Shown here one piece after another: positions 25,595 through 34,413 of a stretch of DNA of 64,000 nt. Source of the DNA: UKL13-2 sp038206765. Lineage in GTDB: Bacteria; Pseudomonadota; Gammaproteobacteria; Burkholderiales; Usitatibacteraceae. Location of the stretch: NCBI GenBank assembly GCA_038206765.1, contig JBBRAM010000001.1:1-64000 (forward strand). The letters are read 5' to 3'. The notes under the pieces were generated by a model. That model did no database searches, was not told the origin of the DNA, and worked only from the letters and a program-made list of their open reading frames with translations. The first letter of the stretch is position 1, and every line of letters starts with the position of its first letter. The position numbers were made by a program, and so were the translations under genes.

Positions 25595-26173
25595 ATGTTG
25601 ATTTTGTTTAATAAGCCGTTTGGTGTCATTTGCCAATTTAGCCCCTCCGGCGATAAACCCACCCTCAAAAACTTTATCAATATTCCCGACGTGTACCCGG
25701 CAGGTAGGCTCGATACTGATAGTGAGGGTTTGCTGCTCCTTACCAATGACGGGGTGTTACAGGCACGTATTGCGGATCCGAGGTACAAGCTCATGAAAAC
25801 CTACTGGGCTGAGGTTGAGGGCATCCCCACTATTGCCGACCTTAAACCGCTGCACGCCGGCATTGATCTTGGCGATTTCGTCGCCAAGCCCGCTCAAGCA
25901 AGGCTAATGCCGCCACCATCTGCATTGTGGCCGCGTGATCCACCGGTGCGGTTTCGCAAGGAAATCCCAACACAATGGCTCGAAATTGGCATCACCGAGG
26001 GTAAAAACCGCCAAGTTCGGCGAATGACGGCGCGGATTGGATACCCGACTTTACGGCTAATTCGGGCGGCGATCGGCGATTGGCAGCTTGACAACATACC
26101 ACCCGGGAAGTGGGCCCGGGCAGCGGCTGGCGCTGACCAACTTGGCGCTAAAAAAGGTGAAAAAAGCTCTTAA
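25595..26173 (+). CDS. rluE: rRNA pseudouridine synthase, RsuA/RluB/RluE family (RluE-like)
   Basis: 192 aa from the ATG at 25595, where the typical LILFNKPFGVICQFSP begins; upstream codons do not match the family. The catalytic aspartate is D40 in YPAGRLDTDSEGLLLLTNDG. Further motifs: KTYWAEVEG, GKNRQVRRM and HPTLRLIR-like YPTLRLIRAAIGD. There is no N-terminal S4 domain, which fits RluE (modifying 23S rRNA near position 2457 in E. coli) rather than RluB or RsuA. A short Lys/Gly-rich tail ends the protein. It follows the csp terminator and is probably transcribed alone. Confidence 0.88.
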   Translation: MLILFNKPFGVICQFSPSGDKPTLKNFINIPDVYPAGRLDTDSEGLLLLTNDGVLQARIADPRYKLMKTYWAEVEGIPTIADLKPLHAGIDLGDFVAKPAQARLMPPPSALWPRDPPVRFRKEIPTQWLEIGITEGKNRQVRRMTARIGYPTLRLIRAAIGDWQLDNIPPGKWARAAAGADQLGAKKGEKSS

Positions 26174-26359
26174 AAAGCGTCTAAAAACAAAAAAGCTGCT
26201 ATTTGCAACACTCTGGCTGCCAAAATGGGTGTTTTTTGTGCAAAAAGGTTCCCAAATTTTTGTCAACCGACTATACTCACGCGCGTTATTCGCTTTGACA
26301 GGCAATAATCTGTCTTAAAGATTGACTTGCACACTCACTCACACTTATAGGAAATATCC

Positions 26360-26692
26360 ATGAAATTGATCTCTACTGTTGTTGCTGCTTTGTTTGCAGC
26401 TGTTGCCATCAACGCTGCTGCTCAAGCGCCAGCCGCTGCTCCTGCTGCTAAGGCCGAAGCCAAGCCTGCTGCTGCTGCTGCTGCTGTTGCTGACACTAAG
26501 GCTGTTAAAGCTGAAACCAAGGCTGTGAAGGCTGACGTTAAGGCTGATGCTGCTGCTGCTGATGCAAAGACCACAAAGACCGACGCTAAAGCTGCTAAGG
26601 CAGACGCAAAGAGCGATGCTAAGGCTGCCAAGAAAGCAAAGAAAAAAGCCAAGAAAGAAGCAGCTGCTGCTGCTGCGCCAGCAACCAAGTAA
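26360..26692 (+). CDS. Small secreted Ala/Lys-rich low-complexity protein
   Basis: 110 aa: signal peptide (KLISTVVAALFAAVAINAAAQ) then a mature region made almost only of Ala, Lys, Asp, Glu and Thr, with degenerate KA-(D/E)-x-KA units (KAVKAETKAVKADVKADA, DAKAAKADAKSDAKAA) and a basic end (KKAKKKAKKEAAAA). It resembles histone-H1-like AK-rich tails in composition, yet carries a clear export signal. It has a GGAAATA site before the ATG and its own strong terminator, so it is a stand-alone, probably well expressed gene. Function unknown; cell-envelope or polyanion binding would be a guess. Confidence 0.8.
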   Translation: MKLISTVVAALFAAVAINAAAQAPAAAPAAKAEAKPAAAAAAVADTKAVKAETKAVKADVKADAAAADAKTTKTDAKAAKADAKSDAKAAKKAKKKAKKEAAAAAAPATK

Positions 26693-26719
26693 TATCGGTT
26701 TAAGCCAAGCGTTACAGGA

Positions 26720-26746
26720 AGGCGGAACCTAGGTTCCGCCTTTTTC
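26720..26746 (+). terminator. Rho-independent terminator
   Basis: A perfect palindrome AGGCGGAACCT/AGGTTCCGCCT (26720-26741) followed by a run of T. It ends the Ala/Lys-rich gene. Confidence 0.93.
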
Positions 26747-26845
26747 TTTTTTCTGTTCTCAGCAACCCCTATTTTCTGTTTGTCAAATGGAAGTCACGCC
26801 CAAGGTGATTTGTTTTAGCGCACTTTCTAACCCAACATCCTCTCT

Positions 26846-27946
26846 ATGAAATCCTCCCGCGTAGTCGTCGGCATGTCCGGCGGCGTCGACTCCTCGGTCA
26901 CTGCTTGGCTTCTCAAGGAACAGGGCTATGACGTGGTCGGCTTGTTCATGAAGAACTGGGAAGACGACGACACCGACGAATACTGCTCGACCCGTCAGGA
27001 TTTCATCGACGCTGCAGCAGCTGCTGATGTCATCGGCATCGAATTCGAGGCCGTGAACTTCGCAGTCGAATACAAAGACCGAGTTTTCGCCGATTTTTTG
27101 CGGGAATATTCCGCCGGCCGCACGCCCAATCCCGATGTGCTCTGCAATGCTGAAATTAAATTTAAGGCGTTTCTTGATCACGCGATCAAACTTGGCGCTA
27201 CAAAAATCGCCACTGGCCACTATGCACGCGTAGCTGAGGCGGATGGAACGTTCCAGCTTTTGCGCGGCCTTGATCCGGGCAAAGACCAAAGCTACTTTTT
27301 GCACCGTCTGAGTCAAGCGCAACTTTCAAAAGCGATGTTCCCGGTCGGCCATTTGCAAAAGTTAGCAGTGCGCGCTCTTGCCGAAAAAGCAGGCTTGCCA
27401 AATCACGCTAAAAAAGACTCAACTGGTATTTGCTTTATCGGCGAACGGCCATTCCGCGAATTTTTGGAGCGCTACTTACCACGTATGCCCGGCCCGATGG
27501 TTACACCAGACGGCAAGTGGGTTGGTGAGCATCAAGGCTTAATGTATTACACCATTGGCCAGCGACAAGGCCTACATATCGGCGGAATGAAAGATAGTGC
27601 CGGGACGCCCTGGTTCGTTGCCGATAAAAATATCGAACAAAACAAACTAGTTGTTGTGCAAGGGCATGACGACCCGCACTTGCTGAACCAAAAATTGCGG
27701 GCAAATGATGCCTCGTGGATTGCTGGGTATGCACCTGATCAAATAACAACGCCGGGGGCAACAAAACTCGGTGCCAAAACCCGCTACCGGCAAACCGATG
27801 CAGCTTGTTCTCTATTGTCAGAAGAGGCCCAGGTTTTTACACTCAGTTTTGAGGAGCCGCAATGGGCGGTAACGCCGGGACAATCTGCGGTGCTGTACCA
27901 AGGAGATGTCTGCTTGGGTGGCGGAATCATCTCCGCCCGCTTGTAG
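26846..27946 (+). CDS. mnmA: tRNA-specific 2-thiouridylase MnmA
   Basis: 366 aa. It thiolates U34 of Lys, Glu and Gln tRNAs. The PP-loop is VVGMSGGVDSSVTA (residues ~7-20); the catalytic cysteines are C100 (NPDVLCNAEIKF) and C196 (STGICFIGERPF), matching C102/C199 of E. coli. Also seen are GHYAR, GKDQSYFL and the C-terminal barrel YRQTDAAC ... VCLGGGII. Normal length. Ribosome binding site is weak. Converges with the GST gene. Confidence 0.97.
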   Translation: MKSSRVVVGMSGGVDSSVTAWLLKEQGYDVVGLFMKNWEDDDTDEYCSTRQDFIDAAAAADVIGIEFEAVNFAVEYKDRVFADFLREYSAGRTPNPDVLCNAEIKFKAFLDHAIKLGATKIATGHYARVAEADGTFQLLRGLDPGKDQSYFLHRLSQAQLSKAMFPVGHLQKLAVRALAEKAGLPNHAKKDSTGICFIGERPFREFLERYLPRMPGPMVTPDGKWVGEHQGLMYYTIGQRQGLHIGGMKDSAGTPWFVADKNIEQNKLVVVQGHDDPHLLNQKLRANDASWIAGYAPDQITTPGATKLGAKTRYRQTDAACSLLSEEAQVFTLSFEEPQWAVTPGQSAVLYQGDVCLGGGIISARL

Positions 27947-27989
27947 ATTACTACCAGCGACTACATCTGAAGCCAGATCAACTAAAAAA

Positions 27990-28598
27990 CTATTTCGGTG
28001 GCGCTGTTTCAATAAACGAAGGCCGCGTCTCCATGCGCTCCATCCATGCCGCAAGACCTGGCTGTGCGGCACGCCACTGAATTTCTGGCAGGCGAAATTC
28101 AAGCCACGCCAAACTACATGCCAGCGAAATATCCCCCAACGTAAGATTTTCGCCATGGCAAAATTTACGATCTGCCAACTCGCGTGCGGCGGCAGCAATG
28201 CCACGTTCGATCTTGTCGCGTTGCCGTGCAATCCATTCCTGACTTTGCTGCGCTTTAACGCGTTTGTGCTCTAAGAATACGGCCACTCCGGCATCCGCAA
28301 TACCATCGCCCAGCGCTTCCCAACGCTTTACTAACGCACGTTCGCGTCCACTTTCGGGGATCAAACGCGAAACTGGCGTCACGCCATCTAAAAACTCAGC
28401 AATGACGCGAGAATCGTAGAGCGAAGTGCCATCGTCGAGTAACAACACAGGAACTTTAGTAAGTGGATTATATTGAGCAGCTTTGGGGTCCGCGCTCCAA
28501 ATATTATCCTCAACAAATTCGCATTCAATGTGTTTTTCAGCCATCACCATGCGAACTTTGCGGGCGTACGGGCTGGTGTAGGAAGCAACAAGTTTCAT
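27990..28598 (-). CDS. Glutathione S-transferase family protein
   Basis: 202 aa. Residues 1-~80 form the thioredoxin-like domain, with YTSPYARKVRMVMAEK (the Ser of TSPYARK is the likely catalytic residue), the cis-Pro segment KVPVLLLDDGTSLYDSRVIAEFLD and the glutathione gamma-Glu site DS. Residues ~90-202 are all-helical with SLAWLEFRLPE. Length and motifs match bacterial GSTs of the YibF/beta-like group. Substrate unknown. It is divergent from purB across a ~400 bp gap. Confidence 0.92.
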   Translation of the reverse strand: MKLVASYTSPYARKVRMVMAEKHIECEFVEDNIWSADPKAAQYNPLTKVPVLLLDDGTSLYDSRVIAEFLDGVTPVSRLIPESGRERALVKRWEALGDGIADAGVAVFLEHKRVKAQQSQEWIARQRDKIERGIAAAARELADRKFCHGENLTLGDISLACSLAWLEFRLPEIQWRAAQPGLAAWMERMETRPSFIETAPPK

Positions 28599-28810
28599 AA
28601 AAATTCCGGTGCGTTGGTGTTACTTAGCGCGGCCCGCTGTTTGCAGCGAGTTCGATTACGGCATGCCCAAAAACCTATCAAACAAGTCAATGAACTAATA
28701 ACTTAAAAAGCCACTTTGCGAGCGCAATTTTGTCGCGAGAATTATATCATTTCCCCTCAAAAACCCCCAGTAAAAATGGGATCTTACATCACCTAAAAAT
28801 GTAGCTTAAC

Positions 28811-28857
28811 TCCCTAAGAGCATCCCTAAAAACATCCCTAAAAGCATCCAAAGAACG
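28811..28857. repeat. Short 12-bp tandem repeat in the gst-purB gap
   Basis: Three copies of TCCCTAA(G/A)A(G/A)CA from 28811 to 28846 and a degenerate fourth. It lies in the 28599-29005 gap, which otherwise holds only promoter-type DNA for the two divergent genes. Confidence 0.7.
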
Positions 28858-29005
28858 ACCATTTATACTGTGCATGATAAAATCTGCTTGGTTTCGAACT
28901 GCGCCGTTTGATGAGATGCTTTCGCTCTGTCTTACACTGCATTTATCACGGCCGCCACCGCACTCACAATTCCCTCACAATAAGTCCATCAGGAAATAGG
29001 TTCTC

Positions 29006-30394
29006 ATGCCTCCGCTTACCACAATGCCGCTCTCAGCCATCACCGCACTCGGCCCGCTCGACGGCCGTTACGAAAAAAAGGTGTCCGCGCTGCGCGAGTT
29101 TTTTAGCGAATACGCGCTGATTAAATTTCGGGTTCATGTTGAAGTGGAATGGCTCATTGCGCTATCACTTGAATCGGGTATTGCCGAATGCCAGCCGCTT
29201 TCTGCGGAAACCATCGGCGAATTGCGAGCACGGACGGTATCGTTTTCACTGATTGATGCCGAGCGCGTCAAAGCCATCGAAGCCACCACCAATCACGATG
29301 TCAAAGCCGTTGAATACTGGCTGCGCGAAACTTTCGCACACATCGCGGAAGTGGAGCGGATCAAATCGTTTATTCATTTTGCATGCACCTCGGAAGACAT
29401 TAATAATCTTTCGCATGGCCTGATGCTCAACGCTGCGCGCGAGCAGGTTTTAGTTCCCGCGCTACAGGGCATTCATGACAAGCTAACTGCCATCGCCCGC
29501 ACCCATGCCGCACTACCGATGCTCGCCCGTACCCATGGTCAGCCCGCTACGCCGACCACCGTAGGCAAAGAAATGGCAAACGTTGCGTATCGTTTAGAAC
29601 GCGCAAAAGCTGCCATTTCGCGAGTCGAGGCACTTGGCAAAATAAACGGGGCGGTTGGCAATTACAATGCCCATTTATCAGCTTATCCGCTATTGGATTG
29701 GACGGCGTTTGGGCAAAAATTTGTTGAGGGCTTGGGGCTGTTTTTTAACCCTTACACCACGCAGATTGAGCCGCACGATTACATGGCTGAATTGTTCGAT
29801 GCGATAGCCCGCGCCAATACAATTTTGATCGATCTTGACCGCGATGTTTGGAGCTATATTTCGCACGGTTATTTCAAACAAAAAGTAAAAGTTGGCGAAA
29901 TCGGCTCATCCACAATGCCACACAAAGTGAACCCAATTGATTTTGAGAACTCAGAAGGTAACTTGGGTTTGGCGAACGCCGTGCTGCGTCACCTCGCCGA
30001 AAAACTGCCCGTCTCTCGCATGCAGCGCGATTTAACGGATTCAACGGTGTTGCGCAATATGGGCGTGGCGTTCGGCTATTCGTTGCTCGCCTATGAATCA
30101 CTTGCGCGTGGCTTGGACAAATTGGAAATTAACCCTGCGCGATTGTCTGAAGACCTAAACGCTAATTGGGATGTGTTGGCTGAGCCAATTCAGACCATCA
30201 TGCGTAAATACAATATTGCCGATGCCTATGAGCAGCTCAAAGACCTCACCCGCGGCAAGGGCGGACTCACGCAAGCGGCCATGCAAGCATTCGTCAAGAC
30301 ACTGCCTATCTCAGATGCCGACAAAGCCACGCTGATCAACATGACACCGGCCAGCTATATAGGCATTGCAACTACATTGGCACGGCAAATTTAG
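29006..30394 (+). CDS. purB: Adenylosuccinate lyase
   Basis: 462 aa PurB, acting twice in purine synthesis (SAICAR to AICAR, adenylosuccinate to AMP). It begins with LSAITALGPLDGRYEKKVSAL as in the E. coli-type enzyme. Motifs: TNHDVKAVEYWL, HFACTSEDINNLSHGLML, LARTHGQPATPTTVGKEMAN (catalytic His) and the signature GSSTMPHKVNPIDFEN, with the catalytic Ser in its loop. An AGGAAATAGG site fits the ATG at 29006. Confidence 0.97.
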   Translation: MPPLTTMPLSAITALGPLDGRYEKKVSALREFFSEYALIKFRVHVEVEWLIALSLESGIAECQPLSAETIGELRARTVSFSLIDAERVKAIEATTNHDVKAVEYWLRETFAHIAEVERIKSFIHFACTSEDINNLSHGLMLNAAREQVLVPALQGIHDKLTAIARTHAALPMLARTHGQPATPTTVGKEMANVAYRLERAKAAISRVEALGKINGAVGNYNAHLSAYPLLDWTAFGQKFVEGLGLFFNPYTTQIEPHDYMAELFDAIARANTILIDLDRDVWSYISHGYFKQKVKVGEIGSSTMPHKVNPIDFENSEGNLGLANAVLRHLAEKLPVSRMQRDLTDSTVLRNMGVAFGYSLLAYESLARGLDKLEINPARLSEDLNANWDVLAEPIQTIMRKYNIADAYEQLKDLTRGKGGLTQAAMQAFVKTLPISDADKATLINMTPASYIGIATTLARQI

Positions 30395-30466
30395 CACGAA
30401 TCAGCTATCCAATTGATCCTAATTCGCCCCACGCTTGCCGCGCCAGCTTGAGTCATTCTTGAAAAA

Positions 30467-30889
30467 TTAGCCGTTGCTTTCCGAGAGTGCGCGCAAAAAT
30501 GCTTCAACTTGTTTCATATTGAGCATGCTTTTTTTATCGCTATCCATTTTGTCGAAGGTGGTCTCGACGCGCTTCATCAAATCGGCTTTTGACAGGAACG
30601 CTACCGCAGAAGGGGATGCGCTGTTACCGCCTTGCAGCTGAAGAATGAGCATGGTGGTTTTCTTGGCGTCAACCATGCCATTTTTATCAGCTTCCACTTT
30701 TTGCAACATGTCGGAAACGCGCTTCATTACTTCGGCTTTGGAGATCATCCCGTCTTTGTTGGTATCGCATGATTTGACAAAGCGGGCGGCATCTTCAGCC
30801 GAAACATCGGCCAACGCTACTGTCGATGATCCGATCATGGCTAATGCGACAGTAGCGCTGCGAATAGTGTTGAGTAAAAATTTGTTCAT
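30467..30889 (-). CDS. Secreted EF-hand-like calcium-binding protein
   Basis: 140 aa with a signal peptide (NKFLLNTIRSATVALAMIGSSTVALA). The mature part has one good EF-hand loop, CDTNKDGMISKAEVMKRV (Asp/Asn/Asp at 1, 3, 5 and Glu at 12), a second degenerate loop EADKNGMVDAKK and a third weak one MDSDKKSMLNMKQVEAFL. It is probably periplasmic and binds Ca2+ weakly or serves a structural role. An AAGGAG site precedes the ATG. Function unknown. Confidence 0.82.
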   Translation of the reverse strand: MNKFLLNTIRSATVALAMIGSSTVALADVSAEDAARFVKSCDTNKDGMISKAEVMKRVSDMLQKVEADKNGMVDAKKTTMLILQLQGGNSASPSAVAFLSKADLMKRVETTFDKMDSDKKSMLNMKQVEAFLRALSESNG

Positions 30890-30997
30890 CGTCGACTCCT
30901 TGAAATGGGTTTAGTTTGCGGCAACAACTGCCATTGCTGACTGCCAAATGTCTTGCACCCCGTGAGTCGCCCGCTCCAGGGAAACCTTACAAGAAAT

Positions 30998-31363
30998 TTA
31001 TCCCAACATCGTTTTTAGTTCGCCACTTGCCATCAAGCGCTGCAAATCATCCGCACCGCCGATTAACTGGCCCTTGACAAACACCATCGGAAAAGTAGGC
31101 CAACCGCACCACATCTTTAGAACATTTCGCCGCCGCCAATTGTTAAAGTAGCTGCCGTATTCAAGGTAATGATGGACAATGCCAGCCTCGGTCAACACCT
31201 TGCGAGCCCGCTTGGGGGCTGGGTTTTGAGCCATTCCAACCACCACGACCGCGTGTACGGCAATCGCCACCGCCACTTCCTGCACAATATCCGCGTGTTG
31301 GTTGGCGATCACATCGCGAATCGCAGGGTGGATATTTTTGTCTTCCAGCATGGGGCGCGACAT
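30998..31363 (-). CDS. Glutaredoxin-like protein without the N-terminal active-site cysteine
   Basis: 121 aa. The C-terminal ~85 residues have the glutaredoxin fold: VVVVGMAQNPAPKRARKVL, then HYLEYGSYF, KMWCGWPTFPMVFVKGQLIGGADDLQRLM. The usual CGFS/CPYC position is replaced by NPAPKRA, so no redox cysteine is present there; the only Cys is in KMWCGWP. An N-terminal segment (LEDKNIHPAIRDVIANQHADIVQEV) is shared with a family I recall from other proteobacteria, annotated as glutaredoxin. Glutathione or Fe-S binding is uncertain. A GGAAT site supports the start. Confidence 0.8.
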   Translation of the reverse strand: MSRPMLEDKNIHPAIRDVIANQHADIVQEVAVAIAVHAVVVVGMAQNPAPKRARKVLTEAGIVHHYLEYGSYFNNWRRRNVLKMWCGWPTFPMVFVKGQLIGGADDLQRLMASGELKTMLG

Positions 31364-31532
31364 ATTGATTCCTTTTTATAAAATAAAACCGCACACAGCT
31401 TTGAAATTGGCGCATACCTCAATACCAGCAGGTAGTAAATTATTAACTGGCGTTACGTCGTTGATTCGCGATGAAATAATGTAGCTTTTTACGCAATTTC
31501 ATGAAATCAACGCGACAAAAGTAGGGCGGATT

Positions 31533-31571
31533 TTTGTCGACTTCATTTGTCGACATCGTTTGTCGCCGACG
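31533..31571. repeat. Short 13-bp tandem repeat TTTGTCGAC-type
   Basis: Three imperfect copies of TTTGTCGACnTCn at 31533, 31546 and 31559, immediately downstream of the flavoprotein gene (stop at 31585). Confidence 0.7.
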
Positions 31572-31584
31572 TTTTTCAACATTA

Positions 31585-33273
31585 CTAATATGGGCTAGCC
31601 TGATCGTCCATTACCACCCGCTTATGCCGTCCCGATATGTTGGGATCACCGACAATCGATAGCGCAACCGCCTCAGCCACTTTTATTCCATCCACGCCTG
31701 CCGACATAATGCCACCTGCATAGCCTGCACCTTCGCCGGCCGGAAACAGGCCGCGAGTATTGACGCTCTGGAAATCGTCATCGCGGCGGGTGATACGAAT
31801 GGGCGACGAGGTACGCGTTTCAACCCCGGTCAACACCGCATCAGCCATTGCAAAGCCCTTAATCTGTTTATCGAATACCGTAAGCGCCTCGCGAATCGCG
31901 GCAATCGCGAAATCAGGGACCACGCTGCTCAGATCAGTCATCCTCACACCCGGCTTGTACGATGGCACCACGGAGGCCACCTCGGTCGATGCGCGCCCCG
32001 CCATAAAATCACCCACCAATTGCCCCGGCGCAAAATAGTTTTCACCGCCAGCCTTAAACGCCTGCTCTTCCCAATGCCGCTGGAATGCCAAGCCGGCTAG
32101 CGGATGCCCCGGGTAATCTCGTTCCGGTGTGACACCGACAACGATACCTGCATTCGCGTTGCGTTCGTTGCGCGAATACTGACTCATACCGTTAGTGACC
32201 ACTCGCCCTACCTCCGACGTCGCAGCTACCACCGTGCCACCTGGGCACATGCAAAAGCTATAGACAGAGCGGCCATTGCTGGCATGGTGCACCAATTTGT
32301 AATCGGCCGCGCCCAAAATATCGTTACCCGCGCTCGATCCAAAGCGCGCTGCATCAATCAACGATTGTGGATGCTCAATCCGAAAACCGATCGAAAACGG
32401 CTTGGGCTCAATGTAAACACCAGCCGCGTGAATCTGCTCAAATGTATCGCGCGCGCTGTGGCCAATCGCCAACACGACGTGATCAGTACGAATGTGCTCA
32501 CCATCAGCCAACACCACGCCCCTCATTTTTCGCTCTTCAATCTCCCCCTGAGGCTTGGTTTCAATATCGAAACCGACCACCTTTTGTTGGAAGCGAATCT
32601 CCCCACCGAGGGATTCAATTGTTGCCCGCATGATCTCCACCATCGTCACCAATTTGAACGTGCCGATATGCGGTTTGGATACGTACATAATTTCAGCGGG
32701 TGCACCAGCCTTTACAAATTCTTCCAGCACCTTGCGCCCCAAAAAAAACGGATCTTTAATCTGGCTCCATAGCTTGCCGTCCGAAAACGTACCCGCCCCT
32801 CCTTCGCCAAACTGGACATTGGACTCTGGATTCAAAATAGACTTGCGCCACAGTCCCCAGGTATCTTGCGTACGCTCACGAACAGATTTGCCGCGCTCTA
32901 ACACAATCGGTTTAAAGCCCATCTGCGCCAATGTGAGTGCGGCGAACAGCCCGCATGGTCCCAAGCCAATCACGACTGGCCGGAGCGGCAAATTTGCCGG
33001 TGCGTGCGTTACGAATTTATAACTAGTATCGGGCGTGACAGTAATTTTTGGCTCGTTACGGAAGCGCTTAAGCAACGCTGCTTCGTTCTTCACCTCACAA
33101 TCCAGTGAGTAAACAAGATGTATATCCGCGCGCTTTCGGGCGTCATAACCGCGTCGAAAAATGGTCACATTCAATAGTTCGCTGGCATCAATTTTCAAAC
33201 GCTTTAGCGCCGCCGCTTTAATAGCGGCTTCGTCATGATCAAGCGGTAATTTGATTTCGGTGAGGCGTAACAT
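31585..33273 (-). CDS. FAD-dependent dehydrogenase of the COG2509 type
   Basis: 562 aa from the ATG at 33273 (a GTG three codons earlier is possible). An N-terminal ~90-residue domain (LRLTEIKLPLDHDEAAIKAAALKRL) precedes the FAD domain with RPVVIGLGPCGLFAALTLAQMGFKPIVLERG, then VQFGEGGAGTFSDGKL, and a C-terminal GLFPAGEGAGYAGGIMSAGVDGIKVAEA. These are hallmarks of a widespread group of flavoproteins often annotated as NAD(FAD)-utilising dehydrogenases, whose reaction is unknown to me. Cytosolic. Neighbours give no pathway clue. Confidence 0.88.
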   Translation of the reverse strand: MLRLTEIKLPLDHDEAAIKAAALKRLKIDASELLNVTIFRRGYDARKRADIHLVYSLDCEVKNEAALLKRFRNEPKITVTPDTSYKFVTHAPANLPLRPVVIGLGPCGLFAALTLAQMGFKPIVLERGKSVRERTQDTWGLWRKSILNPESNVQFGEGGAGTFSDGKLWSQIKDPFFLGRKVLEEFVKAGAPAEIMYVSKPHIGTFKLVTMVEIMRATIESLGGEIRFQQKVVGFDIETKPQGEIEERKMRGVVLADGEHIRTDHVVLAIGHSARDTFEQIHAAGVYIEPKPFSIGFRIEHPQSLIDAARFGSSAGNDILGAADYKLVHHASNGRSVYSFCMCPGGTVVAATSEVGRVVTNGMSQYSRNERNANAGIVVGVTPERDYPGHPLAGLAFQRHWEEQAFKAGGENYFAPGQLVGDFMAGRASTEVASVVPSYKPGVRMTDLSSVVPDFAIAAIREALTVFDKQIKGFAMADAVLTGVETRTSSPIRITRRDDDFQSVNTRGLFPAGEGAGYAGGIMSAGVDGIKVAEAVALSIVGDPNISGRHKRVVMDDQASPY

Positions 33274-33404
33274 GGTAGCCACGGAAAATGATTGAGCGAC
33301 GCGCCAGATTGGCCTCGTTGCGAGTAATTTGCCATTTTATCGCGCTATCGAATCGTATCCGCAAACGAGCAACATTTGACTTTAAAAAACATTAAGGAAA
33401 CAGC

Positions 33405-33707
33405 ATGCCCACCGCCACCTGGAAGAATTCCATCATTGCTGAAGCGCCTGCCAGCGAGATTGTCACAGTTGAAGGCAATATGTATTTTCCGTTGTCCAGC
33501 GTCAAACCTGAACACCTCCTGCCAAGCAGCCACACAACTGTTTGCGGTTGGAAAGGCGTCGCCAATTATTACGATGTAATTGTTGACGGCGAAACCAATG
33601 CGAACGCAGCTTGGTATTACGCAACCCCAAAAGACGCCGCCAAAGAAATCACCGGGCGGGTCGCGTTTTGGAAGGGCGTGATTTGCAAAACGTCGGAAAT
33701 GAGCTGA
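33405..33707 (+). CDS. DUF427 domain protein
   Basis: 100 aa covering a single DUF427 domain: ATWKNSIIAEAPASEIVTVEGN, then YFPLSSVKPEHLLPSSHTTVCGWKGVANYYDV and NAAWYYATPKDAAKEITGRVAFWKGV. Small cytosolic protein of unknown biochemical role, common across bacteria. An AAGGAA site precedes the ATG. It is divergent from the flavoprotein gene. Confidence 0.92.
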   Translation: MPTATWKNSIIAEAPASEIVTVEGNMYFPLSSVKPEHLLPSSHTTVCGWKGVANYYDVIVDGETNANAAWYYATPKDAAKEITGRVAFWKGVICKTSEMS

Positions 33708-33804
33708 GTTGGGCTTGTTTTGCGTGTTTCGAGGGAATTATTTTTTGGACTAGAAACAACTAAAAATTAGAAAATTTCACCGCCAAAATGATCGAAGCGA
33801 ATAC

Positions 33805-33829
33805 GCCGAACTCTAGTACTGGCGGGGCG
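33805..33829. repeat. Dispersed motif copy
   Basis: Contains GAACTCTAGTACTGGCGGGGCG, close to the copies at 955, 1545, 19859 and 44309. It lies ~100 bp past the DUF427 stop in the 33708-34069 gap, which is otherwise the leader and promoter region of the second cold-shock gene. Confidence 0.6.
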
Positions 33830-34069
33830 TTCGGAGAGTTTTTACGGTAGATTTCGTTTGCCTTCCGCATTTCGGCCTACGCAAAAGAAGTTGGTATTTC
33901 AATTGAAATTCAAGCGCAGATTCGTTTAGCAGCCTTTCCCGACGGTTTAGGGTGTAAAATCTGCGCATCGCACGACATCAAGCTAATTAATTCAGTACGC
34001 AGTCTGTTGTTTCTTTCTTGGTTCGAACGGTATGAGCATTCGCTCGAACAACTTATATTAGGAAATAAC

Positions 34070-34273
34070 ATGGCAACTGGTACCGTAAAATGGTTTAACG
34101 ACGCAAAAGGTTTTGGCTTTATCACTCCGGACGACAAGGGTGAAGACCTGTTTGTACACTTCTCGGCGATCCAATCGTCTGGCTTCAAAACACTTGCTGA
34201 AAACCAGAAAGTGTCTTTTGAAGTAACTGCCGGCCCTAAGGGCAAGCAGGCAACAAACATTCAAGCTATCTAA
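34070..34273 (+). CDS. Cold-shock protein (CspA family), second copy
   Basis: 67 aa from the ATG at 34070 (GGAAATAAC just upstream). The first 22 residues are identical to the paralogue at 25167; the rest differs at scattered positions (for example VHFSAIQSSGFKTLAENQK). RNP1 KGFGFI and RNP2 DLFVHF are intact. A terminator follows. Two close paralogues within 9 kb suggest differential regulation through their leaders. Confidence 0.96.
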   Translation: MATGTVKWFNDAKGFGFITPDDKGEDLFVHFSAIQSSGFKTLAENQKVSFEVTAGPKGKQATNIQAI

Positions 34274-34300
34274 TTTGTTTGCTTGGAAGTTAGTAACAAC

Positions 34301-34328
34301 AAAAACCCCGGCTCGCCGGGGTTTTTTA
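34301..34328 (+). terminator. Strong rho-independent terminator after csp
   Basis: AAAAACCCCGGC-TC-GCCGGGGTTTTTT: eight-base GC-rich stem with flanking A and T runs. Confidence 0.95.
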
Positions 34329-34413
34329 TTGCCTGATTTTTGCGTACTATGATCCAAACAATCAGCACAAACAACGTGTCAAAGACAACGGCCGAAAAGG
34401 TGGAGAGCGCAGC

